Source of the DNA: Mageeibacillus sp. UBA3708
GTDB taxonomy: Bacteria > Bacillota > Clostridia > Saccharofermentanales > Saccharofermentanaceae
Assembly: GCA_002371375.1 (NCBI GenBank)
Contig: DFIB01000227.1
Coordinates: 1-14,045, forward strand
Length of the DNA: 14,045 bases
Direction: 5' to 3'
In this document: positions 7,934-14,037 of the stretch, in pieces
Layout of the letters: every line of letters begins with the position of its first letter
Position numbering within the stretch: position 1 is the stretch's first letter
The notes under the pieces: generated by a model
The model's database searches: none
Told to the model about the DNA's origin: nothing
Seen by the model: the letters and a program-made list of their open reading frames with translations, nothing else
Program-made: the position numbers and the translations under genes

Positions 7934-9042
7934 AAGATTATTTGAAAGTATATAAAGCAAAGATACATGTAATGTCTCCGACATTTGTCGGCAGCGGCAA
8001 AGATATCAGTAAGAAGGAATACTGTTTGTCTGCAAGAGATCAGAAGGTATTTGTTTATGATCCTGCAAAGATGTATCAGCTGATGCAAAAAGCCGGAAAG
8101 TCCCGGCAATTTGAGGATTATTTGCTTAATGACAGCCGCAATGAACTTGAGAGGTGGCTTCAGGATAATCGTGTGTCTGTGTCTGATGTTGCAGGTGCTG
8201 TCAGGTATTCCGTATCCTGGGGAGACAGAATGGAACTTGGCAAGAGCAGAACGACGATTATGGAATTTGTCAAGGATCCTTATGGTTGTCCGTATGTTCC
8301 CGGTACAAGTATAAAAGGCATGCTCAGAACTATTCTGCTTGGATATGAAATCATGAAGAATAAAAAGGCTTACAGTCAGCAAGCAACCCGGATAAAGGAA
8401 TATCATGCAGAAAGACCAGACAACAAGAATTATCGTAATGAATCAGAGAATGTTGAGAGCACAACATTTAATAAACTGAATAGAGATGAAAAGAAAAAGG
8501 ATAATGCGGTTAATGATGTTCTTCAAGGATTGATCATCAGTGACAGCAAGCCGTTAAGCCTTGATAATTTGGTTCTGTGCCAAAAGATCGAATATCATAC
8601 AAACAATGAAGAGACGGCTCTGAATATATTGCGCGAGTGTCTGCGCCCGGGGACTGATATTGAGTTTACCATAACTATTGATACTCAAAGCTGCCCGTAT
8701 AGCATTGATGCAATTATGGAAGCTGTAAAAGTATTTAACGAGATGTATTATTCCTGTTTCCTCAGCAAATTCGGGTCCAAACAACGACCGGCAGATACTG
8801 TGTATATCGGCGGAGGTGTGGGCTTTGTCTCGAAGACTTTTATATATCCGATGTTTGGCCCCAATGAGGGCGTTAAGACAGCGGAGAATATTTTCAGGAA
8901 TACATTGCCTGCAAGAGTATTCTCTGAGCATGGTCATAAGCATGACTCCAGAAACGGGGTCAGTCCTCATATTCTGAAATGCACCAAATTGAATGGGAAA
9001 AGATATCAGATGGGAATGTGCAGATTGATAATAGAGGTATAA
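7930..9042 (+). CDS. csm5: Csm5, RAMP subunit at the crRNA 3' end
   Basis: Csm5 (Cas7-like) sits at the 3' end of the crRNA and helps its maturation, in known systems by recruiting host nucleases. The 370-residue protein has SPTFVGSGKDISKKEY at the N-terminus, YVPGTSIKGMLRT at about 121-133, YIGGGVGFVSKTFIYP at about 290-305, and the C-terminal signature NGVSPHILKCTKLNGKRY, followed by QMGMCRL. Between them lies a Lys/Glu/Asn-rich insertion (about 140-200). Its ATG overlaps the csm4 stop, so translation is coupled. Csm6 starts 14 nt after its stop. Confidence 0.95.
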   Translation: MKDYLKVYKAKIHVMSPTFVGSGKDISKKEYCLSARDQKVFVYDPAKMYQLMQKAGKSRQFEDYLLNDSRNELERWLQDNRVSVSDVAGAVRYSVSWGDRMELGKSRTTIMEFVKDPYGCPYVPGTSIKGMLRTILLGYEIMKNKKAYSQQATRIKEYHAERPDNKNYRNESENVESTTFNKLNRDEKKKDNAVNDVLQGLIISDSKPLSLDNLVLCQKIEYHTNNEETALNILRECLRPGTDIEFTITIDTQSCPYSIDAIMEAVKVFNEMYYSCFLSKFGSKQRPADTVYIGGGVGFVSKTFIYPMFGPNEGVKTAENIFRNTLPARVFSEHGHKHDSRNGVSPHILKCTKLNGKRYQMGMCRLIIEV

Positions 9043-9055
9043 TAAGGAGTGGCTT

Positions 9056-10405
9056 ATGGGTAAGGTTATTCTTTTCTCCGCAGCCGGCGGAACGGATCCA
9101 ATATCGAACAGCAATTGTCAGGATGGTGCGTTGTTGCACATTTGCAGGGTTTATCAACCGGACAAGATATATGTATATATGTCTAATTATGCTTTGTCTT
9201 GTGAGAAGCTGGATAATCGCTATACGTATTGTCTTGAGAAATTGTATGCAAGAACAAGCAAGAAACTTGATTATGAATTGATTGAGAGACCTGAACTTGA
9301 AGAAGTTCAGGATTTTGATGCTTTTTACGATGATTACAAGAAAGTAATAAAAACTATAATGAATACGATGGAAGAAGGTGATACTCTATATCTGAATGCT
9401 TCCTCGGGAACACCTGCCATGAAGAGCACTCTCGTTGTCTTGGCAACATTAGGTGATGTAGACGGTATACTCCTTCAAGTTACCACTCCGGATAAAAAGA
9501 TCAATAAGCACGTTCATGACAATTATGATGTTAAAATGCTGTGGGAGCTTAATCCTGACAATTCCGAAGGGTTTGTAAACAGGTGCAGTATCGTCAATTG
9601 TCAATCAATAGTTCGGATGAAGCACGAAGAAATGCTCAAGCAATTGATCAATTCCTATGATTACAGTGCCGCATTAAGTATGGCCGGGAATATGAACAGT
9701 GAAGAAACTAAGAATTATGTTCATTACCTTGAATATGCTGATTACAGGATGCAGCTAGACTATGATTCGCTTAACAAATTATCGATCAAGTATGGACTGA
9801 AGTCTTTTATACCTATAGCAACCGGCAAATACCGCAATGCCGTAGAATATGCATTGTCGCTGATAATTAAATCTGAAAGAGGTGATTATGCTGATTTTGT
9901 CCGAGGATTGACTCCGCTAATACTTGAACTTTTTATATTAATCCTTGAGAAGCATACAAGAATCAACGCAAGGGATTTTTGCTACAAAGATAAGTATTCC
10001 GGCGGATACAGATGGGATGTCGGCAAGATCAAAAAGAACAGTAAAACTACTGAGTGGCTTAATATATGGAACGAAGAGTATAAAGAAGGTTTCAAAGAGG
10101 GTAATTATTTACAAGCAATACACCTTCTGTTCGTTATCAAGAAGTACTGCAGTACTGATATTGTCAATCATTCCGAATTACTCCGAAATGTTGAAGAGAA
10201 TGTCCGTAACAGCGCTGCGCATGAGATCGGCCCAGTTACTGCAGATACAATCAAGAAGATATCAGGTAGTTCATGCGATAAGATCATAAAGTCGATTAAG
10301 GCCTTGTTTAATTACTCCGGGGTTGTATCAGATACTAGAGTATGGGATTCATACCGGGATATGAATTCATACATTGTTAGCGCTATAAGTCAAATAAACA
10401 GGTGA
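9056..10405 (+). CDS. csm6: Csm6, CARF-HEPN ribonuclease activated by cyclic oligoadenylate
   Basis: Csm6 is the stand-alone effector RNase of type III-A, switched on by the second messenger made by Cas10. The 449-residue protein has an N-terminal CARF domain: LFSAAGGTDPIS near residues 6-17 and LNASSGTPAMKS at about 113-124, the conserved ligand-binding loop. The C-terminal HEPN domain carries the R-X4-H motif RNSAAH (Arg384, His389), so catalysis should be intact. AAGGAG precedes ATG 9056 by 8 nt. It is the last protein gene before the leader. Which ring size (cA4 or cA6) it uses cannot be read from the sequence. A Csx1-like label is possible, but the length and operon position fit Csm6. 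Confidence 0.94.
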   Translation: MGKVILFSAAGGTDPISNSNCQDGALLHICRVYQPDKIYVYMSNYALSCEKLDNRYTYCLEKLYARTSKKLDYELIERPELEEVQDFDAFYDDYKKVIKTIMNTMEEGDTLYLNASSGTPAMKSTLVVLATLGDVDGILLQVTTPDKKINKHVHDNYDVKMLWELNPDNSEGFVNRCSIVNCQSIVRMKHEEMLKQLINSYDYSAALSMAGNMNSEETKNYVHYLEYADYRMQLDYDSLNKLSIKYGLKSFIPIATGKYRNAVEYALSLIIKSERGDYADFVRGLTPLILELFILILEKHTRINARDFCYKDKYSGGYRWDVGKIKKNSKTTEWLNIWNEEYKEGFKEGNYLQAIHLLFVIKKYCSTDIVNHSELLRNVEENVRNSAAHEIGPVTADTIKKISGSSCDKIIKSIKALFNYSGVVSDTRVWDSYRDMNSYIVSAISQINR

Positions 10406-10538
10406 TTTGGCACGAATATGATAAATATTGTGTTGCACGAGGATATGAACACTCTCTTTTATGATATAATAAGAGTAATTCTTTTTGACGCGCAAAAGCT
10501 CCGGAAATCTCTTTGTTTGCTTAATTAGTGAGTGTAGC
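10406..10538 (+). promoter_or_regulatory. CRISPR leader with extended -10 promoter
   Basis: This AT-rich stretch lies between the csm6 stop and repeat 1. It contains TATAAT at 10465-10470 with an upstream TG (10462-10463), an extended -10 promoter pointing into the array. An imperfect direct repeat (GCACGA then ATATGA, at 10410-10421 and 10435-10448) lies just upstream of it. No terminator is seen after csm6, so operon transcripts may also enter the array. It is assigned as the leader end because the opposite end carries the degenerate repeat. Confidence 0.75.
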
Positions 10539-10717
10539 GTCTGAAAAGACTGATCCCCAACAGGGGACGGAAACTTGTAGTTCTTCTTGTCCTGCGGTTC
10601 TCCAACCGGGGTCTGAAAAGACTGATCCCCAACAGGGGACGGAAACTTGAGAGAGCAAAGCAAAAGCTGGCGGAAGGTATCGTCTGAAAAGACTGATCCC
10701 CAACAGGGGACGGAAAC

Positions 10718-10749
10718 TTTTAAAATTCCACATATCTGTTACCTCCTAA
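10718..10749 (+). repeat. Spacer 3, identical to spacer 6 (10931-10962)
   Basis: The two 32-nt spacers match exactly. Spacers 4 and 5 between them are unique, so this is not a simple tandem duplication of a block. The reverse complement contains AGGAGG, 8 nt, then ATG and an open frame (MWNFK), resembling a translation start site. Confidence 0.98.
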
Positions 10750-11392
10750 GTCTGAAAAGACTGATCCCCAACAGGGGACGGAAACAAGGGTAGAGTGGAT
10801 ATCAAGCTGTTTAACGCAAAGGTCTGAAAAGACTGATCCCCAACAGGGGACGGAAACAAAGTTGATCAAAGAGATGTTGAAATTTGGCCTCAAGGTCTGA
10901 AAAGACTGATCCCCAACAGGGGACGGAAACTTTTAAAATTCCACATATCTGTTACCTCCTAAGTCTGAAAAGACTGATCCCCGACAGGGGACGGAAACAG
11001 AATGACGCAGTACCATTGTTAGAAACGTCCGTCTGTCTGAAAAGACTGATCCCCGACAGGGGACGGAAACTTGCTCGCAGCCAGTTCCATTCCCGTTCCG
11101 TGATGTGTCTGAAAAGACTGATCCCCGACAGGGGACGGAAACTTCTCCCAGGTTATTTCGTTTGTTCGGATCTCTTCGTCTGTCTGAAAAGACTAATCCC
11201 CGGCAGGGGACGGAAACTCAGCCGGTGTAGAAACCAGCTCATTCTCATCCAGTCTGAAAAGACTGATCCCCGACAGGGGACGGAAACTGTGATTTTCTCT
11301 CCATTTCGGATCGTTGCTAGTCTGAAAAGACTAATCCCCGGCAGGGGACGGAAACATACCGACCAGAATCGCAATTGGTAAAGCCATATATT

Positions 11393-11423
11393 GTCTGAAA
11401 AGACTGATCCCCGGCAGGGGACG
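11393..11423 (+). repeat. Degenerate terminal CRISPR repeat
   Basis: The first 31 nt follow the repeat (loop variant GGCA), but the expected GGAAAC end is replaced by sequence running into the cas1 translation start (ACAAATG). It marks the leader-distal end of the array. Confidence 0.9.
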
Positions 11424-11448
11424 ACAAATGTCTATGAGGAGAAATAAT

Positions 11449-12447
11449 ATGTGCTTTGTGTATGTAATCAAACACGGAGCGGTATTGGGTATATCCGGCG
11501 GTCATTTGACCGTCAGGTATCCTGATGCCACAGTTGAGTCTATCCCGAAGAACACGATAGAAGGAATCTCGATCTTTGCTAAGGTGTTAATGTCTGCGGC
11601 ATGCATTGAGTTTTGTCTTGGCAACAATATTAAAGTCGGTTTTTTCTCCGGCAGTGGAGTGTACAAAGGGAGCTTATCGCCGATTCTGTATTCTAACACC
11701 GAACGGCTGCGTAAACAGATTGATACCTCAGCGAGTTGTGAGTTTGCAATGTCGATTGCCAAACGGATTATCAGTGCAAAGATTAATAATCAGATTGTAA
11801 TCATGAGAAGGTATTCACACAGTAATCTGAAGGGCAATGATGATGTGTATGTTATGAATAAGATGTCGAAGCATAAGGTTCCGGAAGCAGAATCCATTAA
11901 CCGGATCATCGGCTATGAAGGGATTGCGTCAAGGAAGTATTTCGGGTGGATCGCTGATAATATTGAGGAAGAGTTCAAGTTCGAGAGAAGGTCAAGACGT
12001 CCGGCAACTGATCCTTTCAATTGTATGCTGAACTTTGGTTATTCGCTTTTGACAAAGGAAATCTATGGTGAATTGGAGAACAGGTATGTTAATCCGTATA
12101 TAGGATACATCCATCAGGATAAATACGGGCACCCTGCTCTTGCAAGTGACCTGATTGAAGAATGGAGGCCGGTAATAGTTGATTCAACAGTGCTAAGTCT
12201 GATTCAAGGTCATGAGATAAAGAGAGAATCATTTGATGTGGATTCCGGCATGTGCAGGATGACGGAAGAGGCGATAAAGATATTTATCAGAAAGATAGAA
12301 CAGAAGATGGAAACAAAGAATCATTATCTTAAATACATTGATAAAGCGTTGACATTCAGGGAAGCTGTTTGGCACCAGGCAGACAGAATGAGCAGAGCGA
12401 TAGACAAAGAGAATCCCGATATTTATGTTCCGGTTATGATCAGGTGA
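11449..12447 (+). CDS. cas1: Cas1, CRISPR spacer-acquisition integrase
   Basis: Cas1 is the metal-dependent integrase that, with Cas2, inserts new spacers at the leader end. The 332-residue protein begins MCFVYVIKHGAVLGISGGHL, as Cas1 proteins normally do. It carries IIGYEGIASRKYF with Glu157, and YGHPALASDLIEEWRPVIVD with His228 and Glu238, the expected metal ligands. AGGAG at 11437-11441 lies 7 nt before ATG 11449. An in-frame ATG at 11428 has this SD inside its coding sequence and begins in the decayed repeat, so I reject it. Only 25 nt separate the last repeat from the start codon, so expression probably relies on read-through from the array. Cas2 follows after 3 nt. Confidence 0.95.
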   Translation: MCFVYVIKHGAVLGISGGHLTVRYPDATVESIPKNTIEGISIFAKVLMSAACIEFCLGNNIKVGFFSGSGVYKGSLSPILYSNTERLRKQIDTSASCEFAMSIAKRIISAKINNQIVIMRRYSHSNLKGNDDVYVMNKMSKHKVPEAESINRIIGYEGIASRKYFGWIADNIEEEFKFERRSRRPATDPFNCMLNFGYSLLTKEIYGELENRYVNPYIGYIHQDKYGHPALASDLIEEWRPVIVDSTVLSLIQGHEIKRESFDVDSGMCRMTEEAIKIFIRKIEQKMETKNHYLKYIDKALTFREAVWHQADRMSRAIDKENPDIYVPVMIR

Positions 12448-12450
12448 TAT

Positions 12451-12729
12451 ATGTTGACAAAAAGAAGTGTTCTGATCATCTATGACGTGGAAGAAACCAA
12501 GGTAAGGAATAAGGTCGTCAAAGAAATCGAGTCATATGGTGTACGGGTACAGAAATCTGCCTTCGAATGTTATCTGGACGATTCCAGTTTGAATAAATTG
12601 ATAGACCGGATAAGAAGAATAATCGGGGAGGATGACAGTATCAGGGTATATAACCCGCGAGGCATGTGCTATGATCTGGTTGCAGATAAATATGTAGAAC
12701 TATACTCTCCCAAGACAGTTATTGTATGA
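12451..12729 (+). CDS. cas2: Cas2, spacer-acquisition complex subunit
   Basis: Cas2 dimers scaffold Cas1 during spacer integration. The 92-residue ferredoxin-fold protein starts VLIIYDVEETKVRNKV, with the conserved Asp after strand 1 (Asp12), followed by VQKSAFECYLD and a C-terminal strand region. It begins 3 nt after the cas1 stop, with AGGTGA just upstream serving as a weak SD that overlaps the cas1 stop. Its last 30 bp overlap the 3' end of the opposite-strand WYL gene, so no terminator of its own is visible. Confidence 0.93.
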   Translation: MLTKRSVLIIYDVEETKVRNKVVKEIESYGVRVQKSAFECYLDDSSLNKLIDRIRRIIGEDDSIRVYNPRGMCYDLVADKYVELYSPKTVIV

Positions 12730-13662
12730 TTCAAAGGCTTCTTTGTACCTGGTGCTCATCCAAGTCTGAGTTGATTCAGGTGAGAGGATCAGTGCCTCTT
12801 TTGCAAAAGGGAAGAAATAATTCTCTATCTGGCGTTCGGTAGAGTGGAAAACCAGTATGAAGGAATTGTTGTCTCTGGTTATGGTATCGTACATTGGTCT
12901 TTGGTGGAAGATTGTATTGTACATATCAAGTCCCTGAGTGGTCAGTCTTATTCTGAATTCCTGAAGGTCTCCGATTATGTATGGAACGCCGTTTTCTTTT
13001 ATGCGTCGCTCGAGTTCTTCCCTTTCTTTGTTCTTGATGATGCCCGTGCCGTATGAGGTTACCTGGTTATCTATTTTTGTTATCCTTGAGATTCGGATCG
13101 ACGCTGGTCTGTAGTCGCCGTTGTGCTCAATTGATGACAAACAGATAAGGTAGTGAAAGGGAGCTTCGTAATCGGATGATATTCTGTATGGTTTGATATA
13201 GAATTTGCGTCCGTCGATCATGTGAATTGGCAATATGCCTTTGTTGTTATCCGGGAGTGAGATATGATTGTTGATCGACTCTATGATCCTTTTGTAGAAT
13301 ATGCTTTCCCTGTCAAAGAACGGTAAGCGCGAGTAGTCTTCTATAATTGCTTTTATAAGTTCTCCTTGCGAGATGTTGAGTCTTGCCCCGGCCCATTCTC
13401 CTGTGACGGGATAGTATTCGTCATAGATGTCATTGCGCAGGCGCACTTTCAAAGTGATGTCTTTGGGATATGGCCCCCTGGTGTTAAGTGACTTGTCTGT
13501 ATAATATGTCTCTTCGCAGTTAGACAGAATGAGGTTGATGAATCCTGATATGTTCTTCTGCCCCATTAGAGTAAGAGAGTCGTTAAGGATTACGTCATAA
13601 GCGTATTGACTCAGGTTTATATGCTGCCGCTGCTCGGAACGATATTGAGAAAATGATGGCAT
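12700..13662 (-). CDS. WYL-domain protein with N-terminal ribbon-helix-helix-like segments (WYL1-like)
   Basis: This 320-residue protein is a likely DNA-binding or nucleic-acid-sensing regulator. Residues about 13-50 (HINLSQYAYDVILND, then NISGFINLILSNC) fit a ribbon-helix-helix fold. A second strand-helix-helix (ITLKVRL, then SQGELIKAIIEDYSRL) lies at about 68-114. The WYL domain spans about 145-200: KFYIKPYRISSDYEAPFHYL, then ASIRISRI. A C-terminal region at about 235-315 has RIRLTTQGLDMYNTIFHQRP and FAKEALILSPES. This layout resembles, from memory, RspWYL1, the accessory protein that enhances Cas13d in type VI-D systems; no Cas13d is present here. I chose ATG 13662 over 13680 because AAGGAG (13669-13674) lies between them, 6 nt before 13662. 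It has its own promoter and runs convergent with cas1-cas2, overlapping cas2 by 30 bp. Confidence 0.85.
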   Translation of the reverse strand: MPSFSQYRSEQRQHINLSQYAYDVILNDSLTLMGQKNISGFINLILSNCEETYYTDKSLNTRGPYPKDITLKVRLRNDIYDEYYPVTGEWAGARLNISQGELIKAIIEDYSRLPFFDRESIFYKRIIESINNHISLPDNNKGILPIHMIDGRKFYIKPYRISSDYEAPFHYLICLSSIEHNGDYRPASIRISRITKIDNQVTSYGTGIIKNKEREELERRIKENGVPYIIGDLQEFRIRLTTQGLDMYNTIFHQRPMYDTITRDNNSFILVFHSTERQIENYFFPFAKEALILSPESTQTWMSTRYKEAFESYNNCLGRV

Positions 13663-13668
13663 ATTTGG

Positions 13669-13674
13669 CTCCTT
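13669..13674 (-). promoter_or_regulatory. Ribosome binding site fixing the WYL gene start
   Basis: AAGGAG on the minus strand is 6 nt upstream of ATG 13662 and downstream of the alternative ATG 13680, which therefore has no SD of its own and lies almost at the predicted transcript start. Confidence 0.7.
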
Positions 13675-13684
13675 GTACATATAG

Positions 13685-13737
13685 TATGAACTAATTATAG
13701 AGGATAATCGTTATTATTTGCAAGAAATATGAACTAA
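13685..13737 (+). repeat. TATGAACTAA direct repeat pair flanking the WYL promoter
   Basis: TATGAACTAA occurs exactly at 13685-13694 and 13728-13737, 43 bp apart (about four helical turns). One copy sits at the transcript start and touches the -10; the other lies just upstream of the -35. This geometry suits operators for an autoregulating ribbon-helix-helix protein. Confidence 0.6.
13694..13723 (-). promoter_or_regulatory. Promoter of the WYL gene
   Basis: On the minus strand TTGCAA (13718-13723, 4/6 to -35) is followed after 18 nt by a perfect TATAAT (13694-13699). The predicted transcript start is near 13687, about 25 nt upstream of the chosen start codon. The promoter is flanked by two TATGAACTAA direct repeats. 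Confidence 0.65.
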
Positions 13738-13758
13738 AATATTCGGCAAATGTACATT

Positions 13759-13785
13759 TTGAGGTGATTATCAAAAGGTTATTAT
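13759..13785 (+). promoter_or_regulatory. Possible promoter for the micropeptide units
   Basis: TTGAGG (13759-13764) and TATTAT (13780-13785, 5/6 to the -10) are separated by 15 nt, which is short for a sigma-A promoter. TATATG at 13784-13789 is an alternative -10 at 19 nt. The region 13738-13813 is AT-rich and holds no gene I can see. Confidence 0.25.
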
Positions 13786-13833
13786 ATGAGTGTAACAAGT
13801 AAGCACTTTGGTGAACAAACGGAGGTAATCACT

Positions 13834-13905
13834 ATGGGTATTGGATTAATCATTATCGGCGCCGGCTTTATCATTATCGGTTTGTCCGTTCTGAAGCAGG
13901 ATTGA
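13834..13905 (+). CDS. Hydrophobic 23-residue micropeptide, copy 1
   Basis: Twenty-three codons encode MGIGLIIIGAGFIIIGLS followed by VLKQD, a single predicted membrane helix with a short charged tail. GGAGG (13821-13825) lies 8 nt upstream of the ATG. A second copy 132 bp downstream differs at six codons, three silent and three conservative (Ile/Val, Ala/Val, Ile/Val), which suggests selection on the protein. The stop codon lies in the loop of a strong hairpin. I do not recognise a family. A membrane-acting small toxin, a signalling peptide or a small subunit of a membrane complex are all possible; size and hydrophobicity recall type I toxin peptides, but no antisense RNA is identified. Confidence 0.65.
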   Translation: MGIGLIIIGAGFIIIGLSVLKQD

Positions 13906-13915
13906 TCCTGCTTCA
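13892..13915 (+). repeat. Hairpin with the micropeptide stop codon in its loop, copy 1
   Basis: TGAAGCAGGA (13892-13901) and TCCTGCTTCA (13906-13915) form a perfect 10-bp stem around TTGA, which includes the TGA stop. No T-tract follows, so it is not a standard intrinsic terminator. It may stabilise or punctuate the transcript. Confidence 0.75.
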
Positions 13916-13965
13916 TGGAAGGTAGTCATCAGTCGCATATACATTAACTAACGGAGGTAATAGTT

Positions 13966-14037
13966 ATGGGTATTGGTTTAATCGTTATCGGTGTCGGCTT
14001 TGTCATTATCGGCTTGTCCGTTCTGAAGCAGGATTGA
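13966..14037 (+). CDS. Hydrophobic 23-residue micropeptide, copy 2
   Basis: The second tandem copy reads MGIGLIVIGVGFVIIGLS followed by VLKQD. GGAGG (13953-13957) lies 8 nt before the ATG, in the same context as copy 1 (AACTAACGGAGGTAAT against AACAAACGGAGGTAAT). The last eight codons are identical between copies apart from one silent change (Gly, GGT to GGC), and the three replacements are all between small aliphatic residues. It ends 8 nt before the window edge, inside the same stop-codon hairpin. Function unknown; more copies may follow beyond the window. Confidence 0.65.
   Translation: MGIGLIVIGVGFVIIGLSVLKQD

Larger units (their letters stand above)
10539..11423 (+). CRISPR. Type III-A CRISPR array, 13 repeats and 12 spacers
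   Basis: The 36-nt repeats begin GTCTGAAAAGACTGATCCCC and end GGGGACGGAAAC. Starts: 10539, 10611, 10682, 10750, 10822, 10895, 10963, 11035, 11107, 11182, 11252, 11320, 11393. Spacers are 32-39 nt; spacers 3 (10718-10749) and 6 (10931-10962) are identical. Each repeat can form two hairpins: GTCT-GAAA-AGAC at 1-12 and TCCCC/GGGGA around a 4-nt loop at 16-29. The last 8 nt, ACGGAAAC, match the type III crRNA handle, and I recall the Streptococcus thermophilus Csm repeat ending the same way. Repeats 1-6 have loop AACA; 7, 8, 9 and 11 have GACA; 10, 12 and 13 have GGCA, with an extra G-to-A at repeat position 14 in 10 and 12. Repeat 13 loses its 3' end after position 31, marking the trailer. Confidence 0.99.

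Noticed and set aside
7855..8406. Minus-strand open frame opposite csm4/csm5, and similarly 8554-9114
   Set aside because: Both are shadows of csm5, which has clear motifs and operon context; the minus frames show no recognisable domain or SD.
10884..11381. Long open frame through the CRISPR array that looks like a repeat protein (recurring LKRLIPDRGRK)
   Set aside because: It is only the translation of the 36-nt repeats plus spacers whose lengths happen to stay near multiples of three; it has no SD and the DNA periodicity is that of the array. The same holds for minus-strand frames at 10367-10733 and 11153-11505.
11428..11448. Upstream ATG of cas1 giving a 7-residue extension
   Set aside because: The extension begins in the decayed repeat and contains the SD used by ATG 11449, where Cas1 similarity begins.
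12844..13056. Small plus-strand open frame inside the WYL gene
   Set aside because: It is opposite a well-supported domain protein and has no SD or family resemblance.
12700..13662. Type VI-D locus (Cas13d) suggested by the WYL1-like gene
   Set aside because: No protein with paired HEPN motifs and no second array are present; the only HEPN motif is that of Csm6.
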